From: Sternotherus odoratus
Lineage: Eukaryota; Chordata; Testudines; Kinosternidae
Length of the DNA: 64,000 bases
Direction of reading: 5' to 3'
NCBI GenBank assembly: GCA_032164245.1
Contig: JAVMKO010000195.1
Location: 124,001 to 188,000 of the forward strand
Position numbers and translations under genes: made by a program. The notes under the pieces are model-generated. The model saw only the letters and a program-made list of their open reading frames with translations. It made no database searches and was not told the origin of the DNA. This document shows positions 1 to 9,800 of the stretch, piece after piece; the first letter of the stretch is position 1, and each line of letters starts with the position of its first letter.

Positions 1-35
1 CCATTTCCCGCCCCCCCCCAGACAGAGCTCCCGCC

Positions 36-275
36 CCTCCCCCCAGCACCCGCTGCTGGGCGAGGCTGGACTGGAGGAGCTGGGGGCTCCCCCCAGAGCC
101 AGTGCCCCCCCCCAGCGCCCCCTGCTGGGCGAGGCTGGACTGGAGGAGCTGGGGGCTCCCCCCAGAGCCAGTGCCCCCCCGAGCGCCCCCTGCTGGGCGA
201 GGCTGGACTGGAGGAGCTGGGGGCTCCCCCCACAGCCAGTGCCCCCCCAGCGCCCCCTGCTGGGCGAGGCGGGGG
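36..275. repeat. GC-rich minisatellite, ~68-bp unit
   Basis: About three and a half near-identical units of roughly 68 bp, each containing a CTGCTGGGCGAGGCTGGA core and a poly-C tract. The array lies just upstream of the first exon in the window, so it is probably intronic in that gene. Confidence 0.85.
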
Positions 276-369
276 CTGCACCCCAGCGGTGCCTGTCCCG
301 CGGATGGAGGATCTGCAGGGCAGACGTGCGCCGGTCGTGGTGACGGGTCCCCCGGTTTGTGCCCTGCAG

Positions 370-530
370 ACCCCTCGCAGCCGCCCACGGAGGAGCCGGA
401 GGCCGGGGCCCCCCACGCCTGCGACCCCGACCCCCTGGTGCTGAAGAAGCTGGACCAGGTGCTGAGCGTCCTGCAGCAGATCAGCCGCAAGCTGGACCCG
501 GCGGGCGCCCGGGCTGGGGGGGAGGCCTGA
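370..530 (+). CDS. Terminal coding exon of an unidentified gene (coiled-coil tail)
   Basis: The exon begins after a good acceptor (TGCCCTGCAG at 360-369), in phase 1, and runs to a TGA at 528-530. It encodes about 53 residues: an acidic Pro/Glu-rich stretch, then a heptad-like amphipathic helix with the motif LKKLDQVLSVLQQISRKL, then a Gly/Ala-rich end. A poly(A) signal follows 550 bp downstream, so this is the 3' end of a + strand gene that starts outside the window. I do not recognise the gene. The phase-1 acceptor is the same class used by the IgSF genes to the right, so it could be the cytoplasmic tail of another member, but nothing in the exon proves that. The ORF also reads upstream through the minisatellite, which I regard as non-coding. 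Confidence 0.6.
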
Positions 531-1100
531 GAACGGCCCCGACTCCAGGGGGCGCCCGGGCTGGGGGGGGTGATCGCGGCGCTGTGAGGGCATCTATGGG
601 GCCAGCTGGGGGGGTGGGTATGGAGAGAGCAGCAGGGGAGGGGACGAGGCAGGGAGCTGATGGAATAGGATCAGGATGGGGGGGGGGCTGATCATTGGGG
701 GAGGGGCAGGGGGCTTTGCTTGGTGCCGCCCATGGGGCAGTGGAGCAGGGGGCTGTGCACTGGGGGGGATGATGTGGGGGGCCGTGCACCCCTGTATTCA
801 CCCCCCACTTTATACAGCACAGGCCTTGGGAGGGGCCGACGCAGACAGGCTGAAATTGGGTCTCCATCACCGGGACGAGGAAGGGGGCTGTGCATTGGGG
901 GTGCTGTGCATTGGGGGTGCTGTGCATTGGGGTGCTGTGCATTGGGGTGCTGTGGGGGTGCTGTGCATTGGGGTGCTGTGAGGGCTGTGTACTGGGGGGA
1001 TGGGGAGGGAAGGGGGTTCAGCTTTAGGGTGGTCCCATTGGGTGGCTCTGGGACGCAGGTCCCAGCGTGTGAGCTGTTGTGTGAATAAAGCCACTGGTGA
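531..1100 (+). other. 3' UTR of the first gene, with a 16-17-bp tandem repeat
   Basis: Non-coding sequence between the TGA and the poly(A) signal. At about 885-990 it contains a short tandem repeat built on GTGCTGTGCATTGGGG. No other coding signature was seen. Confidence 0.55.
1084..1089 (+). terminator. Poly(A) signal AATAAA
   Basis: A canonical AATAAA followed within 40 bp by a GT-rich stretch (CTGTGTCCTTGTCTGTG). It lies 550 bp after the stop of the terminal exon. Confidence 0.65.
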
Positions 1101-1475
1101 TGCACAGTCTGTGTCCTTGTCTGTGATTTGGGGAGGGGGTGACCCCACAGCTGGGCCCCCATCCCGGCCCCACACTCTCTGTGCCTGGGGCGGTGCACAG
1201 GCCCCCCGGGAGGGGAACGGGGGCTGTCCCATCCCAGGGTGTGCAGGGCCCAGCCCCCCTCCCTGACGGGACGATGCCCTGGACGGAGGAGAGGGGGTGC
1301 CATGTCCTCTCCCCAGGGGAGAGGAGCCCAGAGCCGGGTGGGGGGTGAAAAACCCCCAGGCTGGGGTCTCCCCACTGACAGCAGGTCTGGGGCAGGGAAC
1401 CGCCCCCCATCCCTGCCTGGGATAGCCCCACACAGGTGCCACGGGAAAGGGACACAGGTGTCCTGGGGTAGCTGG

Positions 1476-2155
1476 TGTCACGGGGTCCCCGGGGAGATGG
1501 TCTGGAACCGCTCCCTAGGAAGCCAGTCAGGACTCCGGGTGAAGGGCCCCTTCTCCGTACACAGCCTGTTTCCCAGGCCAGGAGCTTCAGGGGTCCCCAC
1601 TTCCACCTTCCTGGGTCTGACCTCGGAGCATTCAGCACCTTCTGCCCCTCCGTGTGCTTCCCCCAGTGAGTGCAGGTGGGATCCTGGGGGACCCCGTGGG
1701 TCTGCACCCCAACTCCACAGTCAGACGTGACTCTCAGCCAGCCAGTAACACAGAGGTTTATTCAATGACAGGAACATGATCTAAGACAGAGCTTGTAGGT
1801 ACAGTGAACGCGACCCCTCAGCCAGATCCATTTTGGGGGGCAGTGAGCCAGACACCCCGTCTGCCCTTCATGCCATGCCCCCGCCAGCCCCAGGCTCACC
1901 CTCCAGCCCCTCCTCCCCTTTTCCTTTGTCTCTTTCCCGGCCCGGAGGTCACCTGATCCCTTTGTTCTCACCTTTACCTAACACCTGGCCGGGGAGGGGA
2001 GGCCCAGGTCATTAGTTGCCCGGAGACAGAGTGTGGCCGTTCTCTGTCATCACACTGGCCCTCTCCGGCTCGCCCCCCACCTAGATGCACAGGGGAAACT
2101 GAGGCACACACACAGTATCCAGAGGAAACCTTACGAACAGTCCCACTTCGTCACA
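1476..2155 (-). mobile_element. Solo LTR, family LTR1 (copy 1)
   Basis: Read on this strand the copy starts TGTCACGG and ends CTTCGTCACA, the reverse of the forward form TGTGACGAAG...CTCCGTGACA. It is flanked by GCTGG and CCTGG, which match at 4 of 5 bases. The internal AATAAA is read on the - strand. The family's distinctive block (GGTCTGGAACCGCTCCCTAG) is present. Confidence 0.85.
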
Positions 2156-2411
2156 CCTGGGTCTCGGCCCCACGAGGTCACCGGCTGCCCCGGGATGAAA
2201 ACAACCCAGGCAGGCGGCACCGATGTGCCTGGGGGGATGGAAGGGGACGTCCCAGCCAATCAGGGGGCTGCTGGCCACGTTCGGGGCTTATCGGGGCCCT
2301 GCCACACGGCTGGCCCTTTATCAGCACGGCCCTGGCAGGGCCGGTGTCTCCTGCCCCCATGCGCGCCCCCCGGAGATGTCTGCGGGGGCCCTGCTGGCCC
2401 TGTGAGTACGG

Positions 2412-2446
2412 GCACTGAGGCACACACAGTATTCGTATCCGTCACA
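2412..2446 (-). mobile_element. LTR1 terminal fragment
   Basis: A short match to the family's end (GAGGCACACACAGTATTC...CCGTCACA), detached from any full copy. Confidence 0.5.
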
Positions 2447-2857
2447 GGTACACACTGGAAAACATCGTCCCAACGCACATGTCAAACAATGGGGGCTGAT
2501 GCGCTGGTACCACTGGCGAGATCTTGGAATCGAAGTGGGGAGTTCTCAGAAAACACCCATTCAACGCGCAGCCGCAGTCAAGAGAGCGAACAGGACGTCG
2601 GGAGTCATTAAAATAAGGGATAGATGATAAGCCAGGAAAATCTCATCTCACCTCTAGTCCATGGGACGCCCCCATCTGAATCCCGCGTGCAGATGCGGTC
2701 GCCCCAACTCCAGACAGATCGACTGGAACTGGGAAAGGTTCAGAAAAGGGCAAAGCGAATGATCAGGGGCGTGGGACGGCTGCCGTCTGAGGAGAGATTC
2801 GTAAGACGGGGGCTGTTCAGCTCGGAAGAGAGACGACTAAGGGGGGATATAATAGAG

Positions 2858-3090
2858 CAGCGGTCGGCACGGGGACCGCAGGGTAAGTACCCTTAGCTGG
2901 CCCCGCTGCTTTATTTACCTGCTAGCTCGCCGCACACCGCTTCCTGCAGTGCCCACTGGCCGCGGTTCACCGTCCCGGTCCAATGGGGGCCGCGGGAAGC
3001 GGCGCGTGGCAAGCCGGCAGGTAAATAAAGCAGCGGGGCCAGCTAAGGGTACTTACCCTGCGGTCCCCGTGCCGACGTTGCCGACCGCTG
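2858..3090. mobile_element. Foldback hAT-like MITE, 233 bp
   Basis: Starts CAGCGGTCGGC and ends GCCGACCGCTG. The first and last ~65-75 bp are inverted repeats of each other, including a poly(A)-like TTTATTTACCTGC/GCAGGTAAATAAA pair. It is flanked by a perfect 8-bp duplication TAATAGAG (2850-2857 and 3091-3098), the size typical of hAT insertions. There is no coding capacity. Confidence 0.85.
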
Positions 3091-3111
3091 TAATAGAGGT
3101 CTATAAAATCA

Positions 3112-3753
3112 TGTCCCGGAGCGCCCGGGCGATGGTCTGGAACCGCTCCCTAGGAAGCCAGACCGGACTCCGGGGGAAGGGCCCCTTCTCCGTACACAGC
3201 CTGTTTCCCAGGCCAGGAGCTTCAGGGGTCCCCACTTCCACCTTCCTGGGTCTGACCGCGGAGCATTCAGCACCTTCTGCCCCTCCGTGTGCTTCCCCCA
3301 GCAAGCCCGCCTGGGCGGGGTCCTGGGGGAGCCCCTGGGTTCTGCACCCCAAATCCACAGTCAGACGTGACTCTCAGCCAGCCAGTAAAACAGGTTTATT
3401 CGATGACTTCTATCTGGTCTAACCCAGACCATACAGCGAGCGTGAGCCCTCAGCTGGATCCATCTTGGGGCCAGAGTGAGATAGCTCCTCTGCCTTCCCT
3501 GCCTGACTCCAGCTAGCTTTAGACTCCCCAGACCAAAACTCCCTCTCCAATTCCTTCTCCCCCCTGGCTCAGCCCGGTCAGGTGACCTCCCTTCCCCCCC
3601 TGGGGTCAAGTTACAGCTTCAGGTATGGACACCTGCAGAGAGGGGAGAGGGCATTGCCTGCTTGCTTACACTGTCAGCCCCTATTCCTTCACATAGACAC
3701 TTAAGAAATGCATGGGGAAACTGAGGCACGCACAGTATTTCTACTCCGTCACA
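3112..3753 (-). mobile_element. Solo LTR, family LTR1 (copy 2), inserted in CR1
   Basis: Begins TGTCCCGGAGCGC and ends CTCCGTCACA. CR1 sequence resumes on both sides (ATAAAATCA left, CATGAGTGG right). No clean 5-bp duplication is visible, so the junction has changed. Confidence 0.85.
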
Positions 3754-4399
3754 CATGAGTGGTGTGGGAAGTGACATAAGGAAGTGTTATTTACTCCTTC
3801 TCATAAATAACACAAGAACAAGGGCCCACCTGATAAAAGTAACAGATAGCAGGTTTAAAACAAACACAAGAAAGTGTTTTTCCACACAATGCACAGTCAA
3901 TCTGTGGAACTCCTCGCCAGGGGATGTTGTGAAGGCCAAGACTATAACGGGGTTCAAAAGGGAGTTCGATAGATTCGTGGCGGATCGGTCCATCAATGGC
4001 TATTAGCCAGGCTGGGCCGGGATGGTGTCCCTGGCCTCTGTTTGCCAGACGCTGGGAACGGGGGACAGGGGATGGGTCACTTGGTGATTCCCTGATCTGT
4101 TCATTCCCTCCGGGGCATCTGGACTGGTCACTGTCGGCAGACAGGACACGGGGCTGGATGGACCTTTGCTCTGGCCGCTCTCATGCTCCTCACACACCGT
4201 GCCCGGCTGCCAGCCGGCGTCCGCGGCTCCTGATCCCTGCCGGCTCCGGTCCCTGGGGGGTGGTGCAGGGAATGGGTCTGATTCTTCTCCCCACGGTCAT
4301 CTGTCCCCCCATGTTCCCCGATTCCCCACTGAGCCCGTCCTGGGGTGGCCTCCTGCCAAGGTGGGCAGATTTCGGGCTGCACTGAAGTCCGCTCTAGAT

Positions 4400-4615
4400 C
4401 AGTGCCAGGTGAGGGGTCCCGTGTGCCCCCCCCAGCCCTAGGCGAAGGGTTCCCATGTGCCCAGCCCCCCCCCCCCCAGCCCTGGGCGAAGGGTTCCCAT
4501 GTGCCCAGCCCCCCCCCCAGCCCTAGGCGAAGGGGTCCCATGTGCCCAGCCCCCCCCAGCCCTAGGCGAAGGGGTCCCATGTGCCCAGCCCCCCCCCCCA
4601 GTGGCACCCCCCCCC
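4400..4615. repeat. C-rich minisatellite, ~48-63-bp unit
   Basis: Four to five copies of a unit containing CCTAGGCGAAGGGGTCCCATGTGCCCAG and long poly-C runs. No gene was seen between 4200 and 4640. Confidence 0.8.
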
Positions 4616-4726
4616 CAGAGAGCGGACCCAGCCCTGCCCGGGGGTGACACGATGGCTCTGTGTTGCCCCCCCCCCCCCCCCGGCGGGACTGCGGCTGCCA
4701 GCAGCGAAGCGAGGCGCAAACTCCGG

Positions 4727-4738
4727 GTTTCGCTTTCG
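4727..4738 (-). promoter_or_regulatory. IRF/ISRE-type element in a GC-rich promoter-like block
   Basis: The + strand reads GGTTTCGCTTTC. The - strand is GAAAGCGAAACC, which fits the IRF core GAAANNGAAA exactly. It lies in a CpG-rich block (about 4670-4760) followed by a possible donor, CGGAG|GTAGGT near 4754-4756. It could be the promoter and an untranslated first exon of gene A 2.1 kb downstream, or a remnant of a lost family member. The motif is seen directly; the promoter role is inferred. Confidence 0.5.
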
Positions 4739-4899
4739 CTGCGCCTTGCACGGAGGTAGGTGGGGGGGGGGGGGGTCACAGCGCCCCCCCCGGCCAGTGA
4801 CGGGGCGAGCAGCGGGTCCGGGAGGGACTCAGTACGGGGGGGCTGGGGGGGTGTCCCTGCGCTCAGGTCCTGAGGCGCTTCTGGCTGCGCAGAAACTAG

Positions 4900-5240
4900 A
4901 GTCTGGGGCTAGAAGAGCAGAGAAACCAGCCCGGACTCCTGGGTCCCCGGCTCTGGGAGGGGGTGGGTGGGGCCTGGTGGGTAGAGCGCGGGGGGGGGGG
5001 GGAGGGCGGCGAGACTGGGAGCCAGGACGCCTGGGTTCCCGGATCTGGGAGGGGGTGGAGCCTGGTGGGTTGGGGGGGGGGGGGAAGAGAGGGGGGCGGG
5101 GCTGGGAGCCGGGACTCCTGGGTTCTATCCTCGGTCTTCCTGCGATTTGCTGCCTCCCCTTGGGCTGATCTCCCCAGCCTCAGTTTCCCCGTCTGTGCAG
5201 CGGGGAGAGCAGCACTCCCCCTATCCCACGGTGAATGAGG
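4900..5240 (+). mobile_element. tRNA/MIR-like SINE copies
   Basis: Two or three overlapping copies share GAGCCAGGACTCCTGGGTTC. A Pol III A-box-like TGGTGGGTAGAGCG and B-box-like GGGTTCTATCC are present. The last copy runs into the MIR-type tail CCTCAGTTTCCCCGTCTGTG at about 5180. Degenerate copies recur near 35.1 kb and 61.1 kb. Confidence 0.65.
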
Positions 5241-5344
5241 GGGGCCTGTCTGTCCCCTGCGGCCTGCCCTGGGGTGGGATGTGGGGCAGGCCAGTGAAAC
5301 GCAGGTACCATGAGCCAGATCCCCCCAGCACACTTCCCAGGGCA

Positions 5345-5530
5345 GGCCTGGGAGATCCTGGCGGGGCTGGGGCCAGCGGAGGGGCTCCTGGGGGTCCCGG
5401 GTGGTCTCCACGCCTGTGGGGGTGGGGGTGGGCCTGGGAGATCCTGGCGGGGCTGGGGCCGGCGGAGGGGGTTCTGGGGGTCCCGGGTGGTCTCCACGCC
5501 TGTGGGAGGTGCAGGCTGGCGAGAAGCTGC
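5345..5530. repeat. Direct repeat, two ~94-bp units
   Basis: Two near-identical blocks beginning GCCTGGGAGATCCTGGCGGG and ending in GGTCTCCACGCCTGTGGG. Confidence 0.8.
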
Positions 5531-5597
5531 GCACGTCCTTCACCTGGCTGGGTGGTGCCCTCGGCGCGGTACCTGGCACGGGCTGGCTCTGAGAGCC

Positions 5598-6400
5598 TGT
5601 GGCGAAGTGGGGGTGCTGTGTGTGTGTGCCTCAGTTTCCCCTGTGCATTTCTTGGGTGTCTATGTGAAGGGATAGGGGCTGATGCTGGAAGAAAGGAGGC
5701 AACGCCCTCCCCTCTGTGCATCCCTGGAAGCTGTAACCTGACCCCAGGTGGGGGAGGGAGGTCAGCTGAACCTGAAGGGAAGTTGAAAGGAAGCCCAGGA
5801 AAAGCAGACAAAGAGACAAAGGAGCAGGAAGTGGCTAGAGAGGGGGCTTTTGGGTCAGTCTGGGTCTGGGTCGAGCTGGGAGAGGCAGAGAAGCAAACTC
5901 GCTCTCTGGCCCGAGATGGATCCAGCTGAGGGCTCACGCTCGCTCGCTGCATGGTCTGTGTTGGACCAGATGGAAGTCATCGAATAAACCTGGGGGAGAA
6001 GCAGGAGCCCAGAATCTGGGTCTCACCTCCTGGCACCCCAGAAAGGCCTAACTGGATGGACCCTGTTTGGACTGAGAAGCTGTGAGTTGGATGGTTCCTG
6101 ACATCTCCAATAAACCGTCTATTCTGCTGGCTGGCTGAGAGTCACGTCTGACTGTGGATTTGGGGTGCAGAACCCATGGGCTCCCCCAGGACCCCGCCCA
6201 GGCGGGCTTGCTGGGGGAAGCACACGGAGGGGCAGAAGGTGCTGAATGCTCCGAGGTCAGACCCAGGAAGGTGGAAGTGGGAACCCCTGAAGCTCCTGGC
6301 CTGGGAAACAGGCTGTGTACAGAGAAGGGGCCCTTCACCCGGAGTCCGGTCTGGCTTCCTAGGGAGCGGTTCCAGACCATCGCCCGGGCGCTCCGTGACA
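5598..6400 (+). mobile_element. Solo LTR, family LTR1 (copy 3), forward orientation
   Basis: Starts TGTGGCGAAGTGGG and ends CTCCGTGACA, with a perfect 5-bp target duplication GAGCC (5593-5597 and 6401-6405). Two sense AATAAA signals lie near 5984 and 6110. This is the clearest copy for setting the ends of the family: TG...CA termini and a 5-bp duplication, as in endogenous retrovirus LTRs. No internal retroviral genes accompany it. Confidence 0.9.
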
Positions 6401-6489
6401 GAGCCCCACACGGCCGGCTCAGCAACCCCCGGGGCCCATGGCTGCCCAGCCCCTGCCCCAGCGGCGCGGGGGGGGGGGGGGGGGGGGCA

Positions 6490-6585
6490 GGGAAGGAAGG
6501 GATTTGACCCAGGTCACACAGGCTGTCGGTGGCAGAGGTGGGAACTGGACCCAGGAGTCCTGGCTCCCCGTCCCCTGCCCGACCC
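6490..6585 (-). mobile_element. MIR-like SINE fragment
   Basis: Contains the MIR-type string CCCAGGTCACACAGGCTGTC followed by GGCAGAGGTGGGAACTGGACCCAGGAGTCC. It is short and diverged. Confidence 0.5.
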
Positions 6586-6854
6586 TCCGTGGGGCTGCAG
6601 AAGGGAGGGGAGAGTGTGTGGGGCCAGGGCTGATCCCCCCACTTGGGGGGGCTGGAACCCAAAGCATCCTCGGGGCCCCGTTCAGCTGGACACCTCCAGG
6701 CTGCGAGCAGGGCTCTGTGGTTCGCACACCGGGGGGGGGGCTATTCTTAGACACACACACCTCGGCCGGGTGTATTTTAGGCAGACGGGGGAATGACCCA
6801 GCCCCCGCCCCACGGCCCCAGCGAGCAGGGGAGGCTCAGTCCAGCCTCACTACC

Positions 6855-6897
6855 ATGGCCGTGGGGATCGCACTGCTCCTGGGGCTGGGGTGTGCCG
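6855..6897 (+). CDS. Gene A exon 1: signal peptide
   Basis: ATG context ACCATGG matches Kozak. It encodes MAVGIALLLGLGCA and splits the next codon at phase 1; donor GTGAGT at 6898. Confidence 0.75.
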
Positions 6898-9800
6898 GTG
6901 AGTATGGGGGTAATCGGGGGGGGGGGGGGGGCTGCCTCTCTGGACCCCCATCTGCCCCGGGCAATGCCCGGCAGTGAGAGGTCCGGAGCCCAAACTGCAG
7001 GGGGATCATTTGGAAAATCAGCTGGTTGGGGGTCAGGCTCGAGGGGTGGGGGCAGGGACTCGGATGGGGGCCTTTCCCCTCTGGGGGGCGCCGGCTCCAA
7101 TCCCGCCCCGGGGCAGGGGGCTGGCGGGCTGTGGGGGGAAGGGGACACGGGGCCTTTCCCCTCTGGGGGGCGCCGGTTCCAATCCCGCCCCGGGGCAGGG
7201 GGCTGGCGGGCTGTGGGGGGAAGGGGACACGGGGCCTTTCCCCTCTGGGGGGCGCCGGCTCCAATCCCGCCCCGGGGCAGGGGGCTGGCGGGCTGTGGGG
7301 GGAAGGGGACACGGGGCCTTTCCCCTCTGGGGGGCGCCGGCTCCAATCCCGCCCCGGGGCAGGGGGCTGGCGGGCTGTGGGGGGAAGGGGACACGGGGCC
7401 TTTCCCCTCTGGGGGGCGCCGGCTCCAATCCCGCCCCGGGGCAGGGGGCTGGCGGGCTGTGGGGGGAAGGGGACACGGGGCCTTTCCCCTCTGGGGGGCG
7501 CCGGCTCCAATCCCGCCCCGGGGCAGGGGGCTGGCGGGCTGTGGGGGGAAGGGGACACGGGGCCTTTCCCCTCTGGGGGGCGCCGGCTCCAATCCCGCCC
7601 CGGGGCAGGGGGCTGGCGGGCTGTGGGGGGAAGGGGACACGGGGCCTTTCCCCTCTGGGGGGCGCCGGCTCCAATCCCGCCCCGGGGCAGGGGGCTGGCG
7701 GGCTGTGGGGGGAAGGGGACACGGGGCCTCCCCCCCGGACCCCGGATCTGTATTGTGCTTCCCCCCCAGCCGGCGCTTTCCCCGTCTCCACCGACTCCTC
7801 CCCGGTGACGGGGCTCCTGGGCTCCGACCTGCTCCTGAAATGCAGCTTCCCCGCGGCCCCGCGCGGAGGGGCGAGGGACCAGGCGCTGCTGGTCAGCTGG
7901 TTCTTCCAGGAGAGGAAAGTGGCGGAGCTGGACGGGATCCCCATCAGCACCCGGGTGGGCGCCGTCCTCTTCTCCCAGCAGCGGGGCCAGGCCCAGGCCT
8001 CGCTGCTCCTGCCCCGCGTCACGCTGGCCGACCAGGGCTCCTACCGCTGCTCCGTCCACTCCGGGGGGCAGCACGGGGAGGGGACGGTCCGGGTGCAAGT
8101 CGCAGGTAGGGGCGAGCACAGGGGCCTCCCTGGGTCGTATCCAGCGGCCCCGGGAGCTGGGGCCGGGTCTCTGGCAGAGCAGGGGCCCCGGCGCAGCCCC
8201 AGAGCCGCGGGGGGCCGGGCTCAGCGGCTGCCGGGGCGGGAGGTCGGCAGGGCACGGCTGGGGGGGTGGTTAGCGGGCGGGGCGGGCGCGAGTCTGCCCT
8301 GGGAGACCCCCTGCCCAGCTCTCTGGACTCCCCGTCTGTCTCCCCAGCGCTGCCGCGGGTCGAGGTGCCCAGCCCCGTGGTGCAGAGGGACGAGGACAGC
8401 GCCCTGGTGTGCTGGGTGCGGGGGTTTTACCCCCAGCCCATGTCTGTGTCCTGGCTCCGGGACGGGCGGGAGCTAAACGCCTCCTTCGTCTCTGCCGCGC
8501 GCCAGGGGGACCGGGACGGGACCTTCAGCCTGGTGACCCTCTACAGATTCACCCCCACGGCGCCGGACCTGGGGGCGCGGTTCTCCTGCCGGGCTCGGCA
8601 CCCCCTGCTGAACCAGTCCCGCCAGGCCGACTTCCGGATCGCCTTCGGGGGTGAGGCCGCCGGGTCGCCCTGCCCGGGGTGCCCCTCACTGCGGTATCAG
8701 CCCCACCACGGCCTGCCCCGTCCATTGTTCCCCTCCGTCAGTCTCAGGGGTCCGGTTCTCCGGGCTCCCAGCGGGCGCTGCTGGGGGACAGGTCCTGGGC
8801 TGCAGTTGGGAATCGCCTGTCCCGTTACCGCTCGTCCTCTCCGTCCCCACGGGACGATCCTGGGCTGGGCCGGTACGTCCCCCGTCTAGAGCGACTCGGC
8901 CCCTTCCCTCGCCCCCGTCACTCGGCCGGGCCCATCGCTCCTCCCCGAACTCCAGCCTCCCTGGTCCAGGGCCATACGCAGCCCGGGGCTGTCTCCCACC
9001 CTGGGGAATCTCCCCCTGCCCTGGGATCCGAGGGTGTCCCCAGAGCTGGGGTGGGGGGCTGGAGACCCTGGGGTCCCCTGGGGGTTGGCAGTCGCTGGGC
9101 GTGGTGGTGGGGTCGCGCGGGGGAGCAGGGAGGGCAGGTCCGGGAGGTCTCTGATCGGTGCGTCCCCGGCAGCTGGCGGCCTGGAGACGGGACTCAGGGT
9201 CGCGCTCTGGATACTACGAGCGTCACTGCTGCTGACCATGGCCACGGGGGGCTGGCTTTACTGGGACACCGGCAGCCGGCCCAGGGAGGTGAGGCTGAGT
9301 TTGCCCAGCGAGTGCCCAGCACTGGCCCCAGCATCGCTCCCCCGGCTCAGACACCCCTTCCCGGCTAACACGGATCCCCCTGGCCCTGTCTGCCCTGGGC
9401 CTGACACGTCCTCCGCTCACCCCTCGCTCCCAGGGACGGCAGGGGCTTGGGGGAGCCTGGAGCCCGTCTCGCTCCGTGCAGCCTTGTCCCGACCAGGCGC
9501 TTGTAGGGCCAGGGACTCCAGGGCGGGGCGAAGAGCTGGGACGATTCGGGGGTCCTGAGACGTTCCCAGGAAGGCACAGGAAGAACAGGGCCTGCCCCAG
9601 TGACGGGGGGCGAGGGGGGTGTCACCTCACACACAGGGAGAAGCGACCCCGAGGGGTTTGTTCATAGCCCCTTGTCCAGGGAGACCCACTGTGTTGGCGT
9701 CAGCACCTGTAACCAGCCCTAGACAGCCGAGGGGCCTGGCCCCTGAGCTGTGCCCCACGTCTCTCCCTCTGGGCTCTAACTCTCTTCTCCCCGCATGGCC

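Larger units (their letters stand above)
2450..4200 (+). mobile_element. CR1 LINE 3' fragment carrying two nested insertions
   Basis: Sense-strand CR1 sequence matches the reverse complement of the well-preserved element at 50271-52321 at several places: GGAAAGGTTCAGAAAAGGGC at 2735, the stretch around GTCTATAAAATCATG at 3099, and AACTCCTCGCCAGG followed by GGGTTCAAAAGGGAGTTCGA. It is split by a hAT-like MITE (2858-3090) and an LTR1 (3112-3753). The outer limits are approximate. Confidence 0.8.

Noticed and set aside
6793..8119. Long overlapping ORFs of 260-500 codons on both strands
   Set aside because: They read through the 82-bp minisatellite; only the exon-sized parts with splice sites and Ig motifs are credible.
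9431..9558. Alternative last exon for gene A
   Set aside because: An acceptor-like CTCCCAG exists and a short frame is open, but the peptide is Arg/Gly/Ala-rich without features. The exon at 9810 has a better acceptor and a helical, protein-like tail.
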